This document shows positions 8,339 to 17,884 of a stretch of DNA of 64,000 nucleotides, in pieces. The notes beneath the pieces were generated by a model. It ran no database searches. It saw only the letters and a program-made list of their open reading frames with translations, and had not been told where the DNA came from. Origin of the DNA: Streptomyces sp. NBC_01716. GTDB lineage: Bacteria; Actinomycetota; Actinomycetes; Streptomycetales; Streptomycetaceae. The translations under genes and the position numbers were made by a program. The stretch covers positions 682,001-746,000 of the forward strand of contig NZ_CP109181.1 in NCBI RefSeq assembly GCF_036248275.1, read 5' to 3'. The number at the start of each line of letters is the position of its first letter. Within the stretch, counting starts at the first letter, position 1.

Positions 8339-9220
8339 TCAGGATCCGGCGTGGGTGGCGACCACCGTGTCAAGGGCGGCGGCCGGCACACCCCGGCCGT
8401 CGGAACGTGGCCAGTGCACGGTGAGTTCGTCGAATCCCGCCGCCGCCACATCCTGGGCGAACTGCCGGTAGGTGTCCGCGTCCCTGAACGGCCGCGTCTC
8501 GTCGAGCGCCACCTGCGCGATGCGGCGGATCCGCTTGCCCGGCGCCACCTCGGCGATGGCGGTGTCCAGGCTCCTGCTCTGCTCCGCGATCGCCGCCAGC
8601 CATTCCGGTGGCGCCGGCGACTGGCGATACGGCCCGTACGTCACCCAGGCCGAGCCCAGAAGTGCCGCCACCCGCATGCTCCGAGGGCCCGCCGCGGCGA
8701 CGGTCAGGGGCACCCGGGGCCGCTGCACACAGCCCGGGATCATGCGCGCGTCCTCGGCGCTGTAGTAGACCCCGCGGTGGTCGGTGCGGTCCTGCTCCAG
8801 CAGCGTGGCGAGCAGCGTCGCCCACTCCTCGAAGCGGTTGCCGCGCTCCTTGCGGGTCATCGGCGCCTGGCCGAGCACGCGTGCGTCCGCGTCCTCCGCG
8901 CCCGCTCCCACCCCCAACTCCAGCCGCCCCGCCGACACATGGTCGAGGGTCATGACCTCCTTCGCGAACGGCACCGGATGCCGGAAGTTGGGCGTCGCCA
9001 CCTGTGCGCCGAGACGCACGGTGGACGTCGCCCCGGCCGCCGCGGCGAGCAGCGGCACCGTGGCGAGCCAGGGGCCGTCGGCCAGGTCGCGCCACGAGAG
9101 ATGGTCGTACGTCCAGACCGTACGCACCCCGGCCTGCTCGGCTTCACGGACCCGGGCAAGGAATGCCGCCGGGGTCTGGTCGGGCAGGACCAGACACGAC
9201 AGAACGGGAACAGTCGTCAT
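8339..9220 (-). CDS. LLM-class flavin/F420-dependent oxidoreductase
   Basis: 293-residue luciferase-like TIM-barrel protein: VWTYDHLSW near residue 37, a conserved TSTVRLGAQVATPNFRHPVPFAKEVMTLDHVSAGRLELGVGAG block (~65-108), and an RPRVPLTVAAAGPRSMRVAA segment (~165-185), all typical of F420- or FMN-dependent LLM enzymes. Its start overlaps the stop of the upstream amidohydrolase (ATGA at 9217-9220), so the two are translationally coupled. In the context of hydantoinase genes it may oxidise or ring-open a heterocyclic substrate; that is inference. Confidence 0.88.
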   Translation of the reverse strand: MTTVPVLSCLVLPDQTPAAFLARVREAEQAGVRTVWTYDHLSWRDLADGPWLATVPLLAAAAGATSTVRLGAQVATPNFRHPVPFAKEVMTLDHVSAGRLELGVGAGAEDADARVLGQAPMTRKERGNRFEEWATLLATLLEQDRTDHRGVYYSAEDARMIPGCVQRPRVPLTVAAAGPRSMRVAALLGSAWVTYGPYRQSPAPPEWLAAIAEQSRSLDTAIAEVAPGKRIRRIAQVALDETRPFRDADTYRQFAQDVAAAGFDELTVHWPRSDGRGVPAAALDTVVATHAGS

Positions 9221-10443
9221 TTCAGTACTCCACCCTGCACCACGGTGCGGTTCCTTCTCCCGTCCCAGAGCAGCGTCTGGTCATCGGTGAGCGGGCCGTC
9301 CAGCAGAAGCAGGTCGGCGGTCGCGCCCACCTCGACGCGGCCCAGGTCGGGCCGGCCGATGAGTTCCGCGTTCACTCCGGTCGCCGAGCGCAGGGCTGCC
9401 TGCCAGCCGATCGCCTCGGCCTGCAGTCTCAGTCCGCACAACTGGTCGTCTTCCAGATCGGCCATCAGGTCGGTCCCGAAACCGACGCGTACCCCGGCCT
9501 GTTGGGCACGCCGCACCGACCTGAGGCCGTGGTCCAGCACCTCGGCGTTCTTGGCGCGCTGCACCGGGCTCAGGGCCACCTCCTGCCAGCGCCTGTCCAT
9601 CGCGTCGTAGGCCGCGAGGGTCGGTACGAGGAACGCCTGTGCCTCGGCCATCGCGACGGCCGTGTCCTCGTCCAGCAGGTTGCCGTGCTCGATGGAGCGC
9701 ACTCCGTTGGCGATCGAGTGCCGGATCGCCTCGGGTGAGTAGGCGTGTGCGGCGACGTAACTGCCGCGGCGCCGGGCCTCCTCGGTGACCGCCCGGATCT
9801 CCTCGGCCGAGTACTGCGGCACCCTGATCGGGTCGGTGGGCGACACCACACCGCCGGAGGTCATGATCTTCAGGGCGTGGGCGCCGCGGCGGAACCGGTC
9901 GCGCGCCGCCACCCGCAGATCGTCCACTCCGTCGACGACCTGGTTCATGGGCCCTGAGTGGAAGCAGACGTCCGTGTCGGCGGCACGCGGGTCGCCGTGA
10001 CCGCCCGTCTGGCTCATGGCCGGGCCGGTCCACAGGTATCGCGGGGACTCGATCAGTCCGGCGGCGATCGCCTGGTCCAGGCCCGCGTCGCCCCCCGCGA
10101 CGTCACGGACCGTGGTGAACCCGCGGCGCAGCGCCCGGCTCAGCCGGCGGGCGCCGGCCAGCGCGACGTAGCTGAGCGGTGCGTTCTCCAGCCGCCACGC
10201 GTCGAGGCTGGTCGCGTACGCGTGGAAGTGCGCGTCGATCAGGCCCGGCAGGAGCGAGGCCCCCGCGGCGGCGAGTGTCCGCGAAGCGGTACGGCCCCTG
10301 CCCGCGCCGGGTCCGACGGCCACGATCCGCCCGTCGTGGACGACCACGTCGGCCTCGGCGGGCTCGCCCTCGTGCAGCAGCGCGTCGGTGATGACGAGGT
10401 CGACGGTGGTCACGTCGGCGGTAGTCACGTCGGCGGTGGTCAT
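9217..10443 (-). CDS. Metal-dependent amidohydrolase
   Basis: 408-residue amidohydrolase-superfamily enzyme. LLPGLIDAHFHAY carries the metal-binding HxH of strand 1; the candidate carboxylated or bridging lysine is in ALKIMTSGG, further metal histidines are in YVAAHAYS and SIEHGNLLD, and the catalytic aspartate is in GFGTDLM. The C-terminal beta-sandwich (GRVEVGATADLLLLDGPL) is complete. This fits the Xaa-Pro dipeptidase/imidazolonepropionase-like branch. The N-terminus contains two near-identical TTADV/TTVDV repeats. The start overlaps the hyuB stop (ATGA at 10440-10443). It probably hydrolyses an amide or cyclic amide released by the hydantoinase. Confidence 0.9.
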   Translation of the reverse strand: MTTADVTTADVTTVDLVITDALLHEGEPAEADVVVHDGRIVAVGPGAGRGRTASRTLAAAGASLLPGLIDAHFHAYATSLDAWRLENAPLSYVALAGARRLSRALRRGFTTVRDVAGGDAGLDQAIAAGLIESPRYLWTGPAMSQTGGHGDPRAADTDVCFHSGPMNQVVDGVDDLRVAARDRFRRGAHALKIMTSGGVVSPTDPIRVPQYSAEEIRAVTEEARRRGSYVAAHAYSPEAIRHSIANGVRSIEHGNLLDEDTAVAMAEAQAFLVPTLAAYDAMDRRWQEVALSPVQRAKNAEVLDHGLRSVRRAQQAGVRVGFGTDLMADLEDDQLCGLRLQAEAIGWQAALRSATGVNAELIGRPDLGRVEVGATADLLLLDGPLTDDQTLLWDGRRNRTVVQGGVLK

Positions 10444-12152
10444 GAGGCCGCCCTGAGCTGTGCCGTGGCCGACTCGTCGACGGCCCACGGCTGTTCGGTG
10501 ATGACGACGCCGTAGGCGGACCGGGCCGCCTCGACCGACACGAAACCGTCGATGACGTCCTCCAGGACCTTGGCCGGCTCGCGTTCGAACGCGGGGCCGT
10601 AACCGCCCCCGCCGCCAGTGACGTTGGCGAGCACGTCCCCCGCCGCGAGCGAGTTGTAGCTGCCGCGGGTGACGACCTCGCGGTCGGTGCCGGGGTTGAG
10701 CACGATACGGGCGGGGACCGCGGGCTCGCCGCCGGCGATCGGCCACGGCGCCGACTTGGTGCGGTAGACCAGCGCGATGCCGGTGGACGGCGCGGTGAAC
10801 CGGTAGACGCGCTGGACACCGACGCCACCGCGATGTCTGCCCGGACCCGAGGTGTCCGGCACATAGCCGTAGCGTTCGATGAACATGGGCGACTTCTGTT
10901 CCAGTACCTCGACCGGGTTGTTGCGGCATCCCGGCTCGGACATGTGCATGATGCCGTCTTCGCCGTCGCCGCCGGTGTGTCCGCCGAACCCGACGGCCTC
11001 GTTGGTCGCTTCGAGCCAGGGCTGACCCGTCCGCGGGTTCGTACCGAGTCCCATCATGGACGAGACGTCGCCACCGGAGCAGGCGGGAATGCGCTCCGGC
11101 ATGCCCTGTGCCAGCGCCTTGAGGACGACTTCGCCGGCGAGCAGCCCGGTCCACAGAGTGAACGTGGGCATCGGCGGGACGGCGTGCATGACGCTGCCGG
11201 GGTCGGTGACGACCCGCAGCGGGGCGAAGTTGCCGGCCACCACCGGGGTGTCCGGGGTGGTCAGCGCCTTGAACACGAGACTGGAGAGCGCGATCGTCTG
11301 ACCCACCGGCAGGTTGATGGGGCCGCGTACGTCGCGTTCGCTGCCGGTCCAGTCGATGACGAACTCGTCCTCGGTGACGGTGACCGTGGCCTTGAGGAGG
11401 ATCTCGCGATCGGTGTCGATGCCGTCGGAGTCGACGATGTCGGTGGCGCTCCAGGTGCCGCGCGGCAGTTGGGCCAGCGCGAGCCGGGCCAGTCGCTCGC
11501 CGTGGTCGTTGATCGACCCCATGGCGGCGACGAGTACGTCGGTGCCGTGCTGGGCGGCCAGTTCCTGGGTACGCCGTACTCCGGTCACGCAGGCCGAGAC
11601 CTGGGCCTGCAGGTCGCCGACGGTCCTCTCCGGCATCCGCGAGTTGAAGCGGACGATGTCGAAGATCTCCTGGTTGGGCACGCCCGCGCGGTAGAGGCGC
11701 GAGCCCGGGAAGAACATGCCTTCCTCGTACATGTCGGTCGAGTCGAGCACGTACCCGGGGTTCTTCTGCTTCAGGTCGAGCACATGGATGCGGCACGAGG
11801 CGAAGCCGATGAGCCGCTCGTCGACGTGGACCGGTGCGAAGACGAGGGTGTCCAGTGTGTGCGCCGACGACCAGTAGGGGTAGTTCAGCAGGAACACATC
11901 ACCGGGCGCCATGTTCTCGGCGCCGATGTGCTCGACCGCCCGGCGGATCCCGTAGTCGTTGCCCCGCGTGAAGATCGCGATGCCGGGTGCGTCGGCGACC
12001 ACGTCGCCGTTCGCGTCGTGCACGCCGATGCCGTAGTCGTGGATCTCGTACACCACGGTGTTGTACGCCGTCCGGCACAGGTTGCGGGCCATCTCCTCGG
12101 CGGTGGCTAGCAGCGCGTGCCGGATGACCTCAAGGGTGATCGCGTCGGTCAC
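10440..12152 (-). CDS. hyuB: Hydantoinase B/oxoprolinase family subunit
   Basis: 570 residues, full length for HyuB. It begins VTDAITLEVIRHALLATAEEMA and contains DYGIGVHDANGDVVADAPG, the GDVFLLNYPYWSSAHTLDT block, and the C-terminal GGGGYGPAFEREP segment, all family hallmarks. HyuB works with HyuA as an ATP-dependent N-methylhydantoinase or 5-oxoprolinase/acetone-carboxylase-like complex that opens cyclic amides. The GTG start overlaps the hyuA TGA (GTGA at 12149-12152), so the two subunits are made in stoichiometry. Which ring compound is used cannot be read from the sequence. Confidence 0.93.
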   Translation of the reverse strand: MTDAITLEVIRHALLATAEEMARNLCRTAYNTVVYEIHDYGIGVHDANGDVVADAPGIAIFTRGNDYGIRRAVEHIGAENMAPGDVFLLNYPYWSSAHTLDTLVFAPVHVDERLIGFASCRIHVLDLKQKNPGYVLDSTDMYEEGMFFPGSRLYRAGVPNQEIFDIVRFNSRMPERTVGDLQAQVSACVTGVRRTQELAAQHGTDVLVAAMGSINDHGERLARLALAQLPRGTWSATDIVDSDGIDTDREILLKATVTVTEDEFVIDWTGSERDVRGPINLPVGQTIALSSLVFKALTTPDTPVVAGNFAPLRVVTDPGSVMHAVPPMPTFTLWTGLLAGEVVLKALAQGMPERIPACSGGDVSSMMGLGTNPRTGQPWLEATNEAVGFGGHTGGDGEDGIMHMSEPGCRNNPVEVLEQKSPMFIERYGYVPDTSGPGRHRGGVGVQRVYRFTAPSTGIALVYRTKSAPWPIAGGEPAVPARIVLNPGTDREVVTRGSYNSLAAGDVLANVTGGGGGYGPAFEREPAKVLEDVIDGFVSVEAARSAYGVVITEQPWAVDESATAQLRAAS

Positions 12153-14188
12153 TGGTCCTTCTCCTCGGCCTTGACGCTGATGACGAGTTCGCCGTGCCGC
12201 GCCACGCGCAGCCGGTCGCCTGTGTGCAACACGGTGGTGGCGGTGTGCTCGGCGACCACGGCGGGCCCCTCGATCACGTCGCCGACCAGCAGTGACTCCC
12301 GGCTGACCAGGCGGTAGGGCACACCTGTGTCGGAGTGGGCGAAGACCTGGCGCCGGCCCAGCACCGGCGGCTCCCCGGCGGTGCGCTCCGGGTGCAGGGG
12401 CCAGGCGGGCTTGTCGACCAGGCCGACCGCTCGCAGCCGCAGTGTCACGATCTCGACCGGGTCGTCCATGACATGGCCGTAGAGCCGCTCGTGGAGCGCG
12501 CGGAAGCTTTCCGCGAGGCTGTCGGCGACGTTCTCGGCCGGGTGGGGCACCGTCGCCGCGTGTTCCTGGCCGGAGTAGCGGAGGTCGACCGAGCGGTGCA
12601 GGACGCGGCTCTCGGGGCCGAAGCCCTCCTGGTCCAGGGCCGTGTTCGCCTCCGCCTCCATGGCGGCGAACGCCTCTTCGAAGTACGAGTCCGGCGTCGA
12701 GGCCAGGGGGAGCACATCGGTGCGCGCGAAGTCGTGCTGCACGTCGGCCATCAGCATGCCCAGTGCCGAGAACGCGCCCTGTCCCGGCGGCACGATGACG
12801 GTCGGGATGCCGAGTTCACGGGCCACGTCCACGGCGACCAGCCCGCCGCCGCCACCGAACGAGAGCAGCGCGAAGTCCTTGGGATCGCGGCCGAGTTCGA
12901 CGGTGATCGCCCGGACCGCGCCGACGATCTTGGTGGTCGAGATGCGTATGACGCCGCGCGCCACCGTACGCAGGCTCATGCCGAGCTGATCGGCGATCGG
13001 CCGCAACGACTTGGCGGCGAGATCCTGGTCGAGGACCAGCGAGCCACCGAGCGGTACGTCACTGCCCATGTAGCCGAGTACCAGGGCGGCGTCGGTGAAG
13101 GTGGGCCGGGTGCCGCCCCGCCCGTACGCCGCCGGCCCCGGCGATGCCCCGGCACTCTGCGGACCGACCTGGAGCGCACCGGCCGCGTCCAGCCAGGCGA
13201 TCGAGCCACCGCCCGCGCCGATGGTGTGGATGTTCAGGGACGTGGTGTTGATGGGCAGCCCCTCGAACTCGGCGCCCTGGTGCAGCACCGGCTCGCCGTC
13301 GAGGACCAGCGAGGCGTCCAGGCTGGTGCCGCCCATGTCGATGGTGATCAGGTTGGGGACGGCGATCACCTTCGCCAGGGAGGCGGCGCCCACGACACCG
13401 CCGGCCGGACCGGAGAGGATCAGGTTGACCGGCTGCCGGGTCGCCGCGGCCGCTGTCATCGCTCCCCCGCCGGAGCGCGACATCAGGAACCGGCCGGTGA
13501 AGCCGCCCTCGTCCAGCCGCCTCGTCAGTGCTTCGAGGTAGGTCCGCATGATCGGCTTGATGTACGCGTCGAGTACCGCTGTCGAGGTGCGCTCGTACTC
13601 CCGGTACTCGCCGGACAGTTCGTGCGACAGAGTCACTTCGACGCCGGGTGCGACCTCTTGCAGGACCTCGCGCATGGCGAGTTCGTGCGCCGGGTTCGCG
13701 TACGCGTGCAGGAAGGCGACCGCGACCGCCTGGTACCCGCCGGCGGCGATCTCGGCGGCCACGAGACGTGCGCCGGCCTCGTCGAACGGCGTCGCGACAC
13801 TGCCGTCGAACAGCGAACGCTCGACCACTTCGAAGGTGTCCCGCCGCTTCAACAGGGCTTCGGGCTTGCGGTAGGTGAGCGCGTACATCGGCCGCCGGTC
13901 GGTGCGCCCGAGCAGATAGACGTCACGGAAACCAGCGGTGGCCACCACCGCCACCTTGGCGCCGGTGCGGGTCAGGAGCGAGTTGAGGCCGAGCGTGGAG
14001 CCATGGTTGAAGGTCGTCACCTCGCTCAGCGCCGCCTCGGCGGCGGCGAAGGCCGCGAGCACCCCCTTGGTGGGCTCGGCGGGGGTGGTGGCCACCTTCT
14101 CGAACCGCAGTTCCCCGGTCTGCGGGACGAGTTTCACCACATCGGTGAAGGTGCCGCCGACATCGACGGCGACGCGTACTTCAGCCAT
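12149..14188 (-). CDS. hyuA: Hydantoinase/oxoprolinase subunit A (ATP-binding)
   Basis: 679 residues, the usual size. The N-terminal DVGGTFTDVV motif (phosphate-1 loop of the ASKHA ATPase fold) is followed by FNHGSTLGLNSLL, LLGRTDRRPMYALTY, ILSGPAGGVVGA, ITIDMGGTSLDASL and LSFGGGGGLVAVDVARELGI, so both phosphate-binding loops are intact. ATG 14188 follows an AAAGG ribosome site. The gene sits 29 bp after the ABC permease and overlaps hyuB, placing cyclic-amide opening in the same transcript as uptake. Confidence 0.94.
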   Translation of the reverse strand: MAEVRVAVDVGGTFTDVVKLVPQTGELRFEKVATTPAEPTKGVLAAFAAAEAALSEVTTFNHGSTLGLNSLLTRTGAKVAVVATAGFRDVYLLGRTDRRPMYALTYRKPEALLKRRDTFEVVERSLFDGSVATPFDEAGARLVAAEIAAGGYQAVAVAFLHAYANPAHELAMREVLQEVAPGVEVTLSHELSGEYREYERTSTAVLDAYIKPIMRTYLEALTRRLDEGGFTGRFLMSRSGGGAMTAAAATRQPVNLILSGPAGGVVGAASLAKVIAVPNLITIDMGGTSLDASLVLDGEPVLHQGAEFEGLPINTTSLNIHTIGAGGGSIAWLDAAGALQVGPQSAGASPGPAAYGRGGTRPTFTDAALVLGYMGSDVPLGGSLVLDQDLAAKSLRPIADQLGMSLRTVARGVIRISTTKIVGAVRAITVELGRDPKDFALLSFGGGGGLVAVDVARELGIPTVIVPPGQGAFSALGMLMADVQHDFARTDVLPLASTPDSYFEEAFAAMEAEANTALDQEGFGPESRVLHRSVDLRYSGQEHAATVPHPAENVADSLAESFRALHERLYGHVMDDPVEIVTLRLRAVGLVDKPAWPLHPERTAGEPPVLGRRQVFAHSDTGVPYRLVSRESLLVGDVIEGPAVVAEHTATTVLHTGDRLRVARHGELVISVKAEEKDQ

Positions 14189-14217
14189 GTTCAACCTTTC
14201 AGCGTTCAGGGAAGTGG

Positions 14218-15219
14218 TCAGCGCCGGCGGCGGTCGGCGGCTGCCAGCGCCACCGCGGCCAGGATGATAACGCCTGTGACCAGGTCTTTCATCTGCGGAT
14301 TGACGTTGAGGATGTCGAAGCCGTTGCCGATCAGGGCGATCAGGAAGACACCCACCAGCGAGCGCCAGACCGCGCCGATCCCTCCGTAGATGCTGCTGCC
14401 GCCGAGGATGACCGCGGCGATGGCCTGTAGTTCGAGCCCGGTGCCCGCCTGTGGCTGACCGGACGCGAGGCGGGAGACGCCGATCGCGCCGGCGATGCCG
14501 ACGGCCAGACCGCTGAGCGCGAACACGATGACCTTGACCCGGTCCACACGTACGCCGGAGAGATGAGCCGCCTCCGGGTTGCCGCCGACGGCGAACACAT
14601 GCCGGCCGAAGACGGTGCCGTTGAGCAGCAGAGACGCGACGGCGAAGACGGCGATGAGGATGAGGACCGAGAAGAAGATCCCGGCGACTTTGCCGCGCCC
14701 GAGTTCGGAGAAGCCGCTCGTGGTCACGGTGATCAGTGAACCGCCGGTGACCAGCACGGCGACGGCCTTGTAGACAAGGCTGGAGGCGAGGGTGGCGAGG
14801 AACGAATGTACGTTCAGACGGGTCACGGCCAGCCCGTTGAGCGCTCCCATCACCAGGCCCAGTACCGGTGCGGCGAGCAGGGCGAGCCAGACGCTGCCGG
14901 TGGACGTGGCGATCGACGCGGCGACCACGCTGACGACCGAGTACATCGCCGCCGTGGAGAGGTCGAACGCCCCCGAGACGATGACGAACGTACCGGCCAC
15001 GGCGATGATCGCGAGCGGTGCGTTCTGGTTGAGGATATTCATGATGTTGGTGAAGGACAGGAACGACGACGAGATGATCGACAGCGTCACGAAGACCGCG
15101 ACCAGCAGGATCAGTGCCGCGTAGTCCCGGGCGAAGGCGATGACACGGGGGCCGATCGGGGTGCCGCCGTGGACGGCGGCACCCGCGCCGGTCTCGCGCG
15201 AGGTTTCGGTGGCGGTCAT
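14218..15219 (-). CDS. Ribose-type ABC transporter permease
   Basis: 333 residues, RbsC/BPD_transp_2 family. About eight to ten hydrophobic helices are visible from ~residue 32; the conserved GAFDLSTAAMYSVVSVVAA and VILGGSSIYGGIGAVWRSLVGVFLIALIGNGFDILN motifs are present. The start overlaps the stop of the ATPase gene (ATGA at 15216-15219). It forms the channel for the CUT2-type importer encoded with the two genes upstream. CUT2 systems usually use a permease homodimer, which agrees with only one permease gene here. Confidence 0.93.
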   Translation of the reverse strand: MTATETSRETGAGAAVHGGTPIGPRVIAFARDYAALILLVAVFVTLSIISSSFLSFTNIMNILNQNAPLAIIAVAGTFVIVSGAFDLSTAAMYSVVSVVAASIATSTGSVWLALLAAPVLGLVMGALNGLAVTRLNVHSFLATLASSLVYKAVAVLVTGGSLITVTTSGFSELGRGKVAGIFFSVLILIAVFAVASLLLNGTVFGRHVFAVGGNPEAAHLSGVRVDRVKVIVFALSGLAVGIAGAIGVSRLASGQPQAGTGLELQAIAAVILGGSSIYGGIGAVWRSLVGVFLIALIGNGFDILNVNPQMKDLVTGVIILAAVALAAADRRRR

Positions 15220-16763
15220 TGGACGGACTCCTTTGCCTTTCCTGCTTCGCCTGTTCCGGCCGGGTCCGCGACATCGAACAGCCGCCGGAGAACGTCTTCG
15301 ACGGCCAGGCCGCGCGGGTCCACCTCGTCAAGTACCTCGCCGCGGCTGACCAGATGGGCCCGGTGGGCGAGGCCGAGTACTTCCTCGTGTTCCGAGGAGA
15401 TAAGCAGCACCCCGATGCCGCGGACCGCCAGATCGGCGATGAGCTCGTAGATGGCGAGCTTGGCGCCGACGTCGACGCCGCGGGTCGGCTCGTCGAGAAT
15501 CACCAGCTTCGGGTCACCGACCAGCCACTTGGCGATCAGAGCCTTCTGCTGGTTGCCGCCGGAGAAACTCTGCACCGGCAACTCGGGCCTGGCCGGGCGC
15601 AGTTCCAGGCGGCGGACCAGCTCGTCCACCTGTTTGCCGACCGCCCTTCGGTCGATCACGCCGAGCCGGGAGAAACGGCTCAGAGAGGGGAGCGTCATGT
15701 TCTCCGTGACGCTGCGCTGGAGTACGAGGCCCTGCCCGTGCCGGTCCTCGGGGACCAGCACCAGGCCCGCGTCACGGCTCTGCCGGGGCGTCGTCCGGCC
15801 GAGCGCGCGGCCGGCCAGCGTGACGGTTCCGGCGGTGACCCGGTCGGCGCCGATCAGGGCGCGGGCGATTTCCGTGCGCCCGGAGCCGACCAGCCCCAGC
15901 AGACCGACGATCTCGCCGGGCCGTACCTCGAACGAGGCCCGCTTCACGCCCCGTTCGCTGGCCAGCGCCTCCACCTTGAGGAGCGGTGCCACTTCCGGGC
16001 GGGGCGCGGGCGGCAGCGGCGGGAACGAGACGGCGAGCTCCCGGCCGAGCATCGCCTCCACCAGGGACGACTTGGTCTGGTCCGCCGCGGGCGCCGTGCG
16101 GATCTTGCGACCGTCGCGCAACACCGTGACGGTGTCGCTGACTTCGAGCACGGCGTCGAGGAAGTGCGACACATAGACGACCGCCCGTCCCTGCGCGGTG
16201 AGCTGGCGGATCACCTCGTGCAGCCGCCGGGTCTCGTGTGCGGTGAGCGACGAGGTCGGCTCGTCCATCACGATCACCTTGGCCTGCCGGGCGAGCGCGC
16301 GCAGGATCTCGACCTTCTGCTGGTCGGCGATACGCAGATCGCCGACCCGTGCGTCGGGGTCGAGGCCGAACCCCGTGATCTCGTCGAGCTCGGCGAACCG
16401 ACGGCCCTGGTCATGTCGCAGAAGGCCGAATCGGCTCTGCTCGACACCGAGGAACACATTCTGAGACACCGTCAGATCACGTACGAGCGACAGCTCCTGA
16501 GCGATCATCACGAGCCCGCGCCGCTGCGCCCGTACCGTGTCCCAGCGCCCGACCGGCTGACCGTCGACCCGGACGTGCCCGGAATCGGGCGTGTAGACAC
16601 CGGACACGATCTTGCCGAGGGTGGACTTCCCTGCCCCGTTCTCCCCGACCAGGGCGTGCACGCTGCCCGCGTGCACCGCCAGGTCGATGGCGTCCAGGGC
16701 CACTGTTCCGCCGAACCGCTTGGTGATGCCGGTGAGCTCGACGACCGGCTGGGCGGTGACCAT
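15216..16763 (-). CDS. Ribose-type ABC transporter, duplicated ATPase
   Basis: 515 residues with two nucleotide-binding domains in tandem, as in RbsA/XylG. First domain: Walker A GENGAGKST (~40), Walker B VIVMDEPTSSL. Second domain: degenerate Walker A GLVGSGRTE, signature SGGNQQK, Walker B LVILDEPTRGVD. The second half carries the CUT2-specific VPEDRHGQGLVLQRSV segment. The C-terminal ~20 residues are variable. ATG 16763 lies 5 bp after the stop of the binding-protein gene; a start a few codons upstream is possible. Confidence 0.93.
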   Translation of the reverse strand: MVTAQPVVELTGITKRFGGTVALDAIDLAVHAGSVHALVGENGAGKSTLGKIVSGVYTPDSGHVRVDGQPVGRWDTVRAQRRGLVMIAQELSLVRDLTVSQNVFLGVEQSRFGLLRHDQGRRFAELDEITGFGLDPDARVGDLRIADQQKVEILRALARQAKVIVMDEPTSSLTAHETRRLHEVIRQLTAQGRAVVYVSHFLDAVLEVSDTVTVLRDGRKIRTAPAADQTKSSLVEAMLGRELAVSFPPLPPAPRPEVAPLLKVEALASERGVKRASFEVRPGEIVGLLGLVGSGRTEIARALIGADRVTAGTVTLAGRALGRTTPRQSRDAGLVLVPEDRHGQGLVLQRSVTENMTLPSLSRFSRLGVIDRRAVGKQVDELVRRLELRPARPELPVQSFSGGNQQKALIAKWLVGDPKLVILDEPTRGVDVGAKLAIYELIADLAVRGIGVLLISSEHEEVLGLAHRAHLVSRGEVLDEVDPRGLAVEDVLRRLFDVADPAGTGEAGKAKESVQ

Positions 16764-16768
16764 CGGCG

Positions 16769-17785
16769 TCAGCCGTTCCACTCGCCGGTGAAGTCCGGGG
16801 TCTTGGTCAGCGTCTCCTTGGTCGCGTACGGCTCGGTCCCGCCGATGTCGTCCGCGTTGACGACGGCCTTCGCCGTGCCTCCGTCCATCGCCTTCACCAG
16901 CTCCTCCATCGCCGCCTTGCCCATGCTCGCGGGGAAGTTGATGTACGCGCCCTTCCATGTGCCCGCGCGGACGGCGGCCACGGCGTCCTTGGTGCCGCCG
17001 GCGCCGGTCAGATAGATGCTGCTCGGCTTGATGCCCGCGTTCTGGAGGGCGATCTGGGCTCCCGCGGCCTCCTGGTCGGCGTTCGACAGGATGACGTTGA
17101 TGTCCTTGTGGGCCTGGAGCACGTTGCTGATCGCCTTGAGCGAGGTGTCCCTGTCGTACTGGCCCTCGACCGTGCTGACCACCTTGATGTTGGGGTGGGC
17201 GCCGAGCACCTTGTTGTAGGCGTCACGGCGGGCCACGTCGAGCGGCGTCGACAGGTTGCCGACGAGCAGTACGGCATTGCAGGGATTGATCTCGGCGCAG
17301 TAGGTGACCACGCCGTCGGCCTGCTTCTCCGCGGCCATGGCGGGGGGCACGCCGACGGTGGTGACCACGCCGTCGACCTGCGGTTCCATCTTGTTGATGT
17401 CCGGTCCGACGGGGTTGAGCACCGTCGCGACGGGGATCTTCTTGGACAGCGGGAATGCCGCTGCCAGGCCGACACCGTCGTTCGGCACGACGACGACGCC
17501 GTCGTAGTTTCCGGTGCTGGTGACGTTCTGGAGCTGCGACAGCTGTGTGTTCGAGTCGAACTGGCCGTCGAGGAGCTTCAGGTCGATCTTCTTGCCGGAC
17601 GCGGCCGCGGCTTCCTTCACGCCTTTGTAGACGGCCTGGTTGTAGCCGTTCTGGCTGGAAGCCGCGAGCACGGCGACCTTGAGGGTGTCGCCGTCCGAGC
17701 CGGCCGAATCGGCGGCTCCGCAGGCGGTGAGCAGGAGGGCGGTGGCAGTCAGTGCCACGGTGCCGGAGATGCGCAAACTGTTCAT
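16769..17785 (-). CDS. ABC transporter substrate-binding lipoprotein (Peripla_BP_4 type)
   Basis: 338 residues. A lipoprotein signal peptide with lipobox LLTAC (Cys ~21) is followed by a type I periplasmic-binding fold: KVAVLAASSQNGYNQAVYKGVKEAA, a TSTGNYDGVVVVPND hinge region, and a second lobe with NAVLLVGN and INVILSNADQEAAGAQIAL. ATG 17785 has a GGAGG site 8-9 bases upstream. CUT2 binding proteins take monosaccharides, polyols, autoinducers or nucleoside-like compounds; here the linked enzymes suggest a cyclic amide or sugar-acid-like ligand. Its promoter region carries an ATGTCACA motif also found before the DapA-like gene. Confidence 0.92.
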   Translation of the reverse strand: MNSLRISGTVALTATALLLTACGAADSAGSDGDTLKVAVLAASSQNGYNQAVYKGVKEAAAASGKKIDLKLLDGQFDSNTQLSQLQNVTSTGNYDGVVVVPNDGVGLAAAFPLSKKIPVATVLNPVGPDINKMEPQVDGVVTTVGVPPAMAAEKQADGVVTYCAEINPCNAVLLVGNLSTPLDVARRDAYNKVLGAHPNIKVVSTVEGQYDRDTSLKAISNVLQAHKDINVILSNADQEAAGAQIALQNAGIKPSSIYLTGAGGTKDAVAAVRAGTWKGAYINFPASMGKAAMEELVKAMDGGTAKAVVNADDIGGTEPYATKETLTKTPDFTGEWNG

Positions 17786-17810
17786 CGGAGAGCCTCCGGT
17801 TTGATTGCTG

Positions 17811-17837
17811 TGGCACAGTGATATGTCACACTGCACA
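17811..17837. promoter_or_regulatory. Candidate regulator site upstream of the ABC importer
   Basis: Contains TGGCACAG followed by ATGTCACACTGCACA (17823-17837), 38 bp upstream of the binding-protein start. A close relative (ATGTCACATGCCACA) lies 42 bp upstream of the DapA-like gene, and a TGGCACAG occurs just upstream of the GntR gene itself (~8294). Shared placement suggests a common regulator, most likely the cluster's GntR protein. Confidence 0.4.
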
Positions 17838-17884
17838 CTCGGCGAAAGAGTCCGACGGTAACAACTGTGTTTCGGCCAGTTGCC

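Noticed and set aside
9217..11796. Open frame of 859 codons joining two frames' worth of sequence on the minus strand
   Set aside because: Only the part from 10443 is the amidohydrolase; the upstream part is an Arg/His-rich shadow of hyuB.
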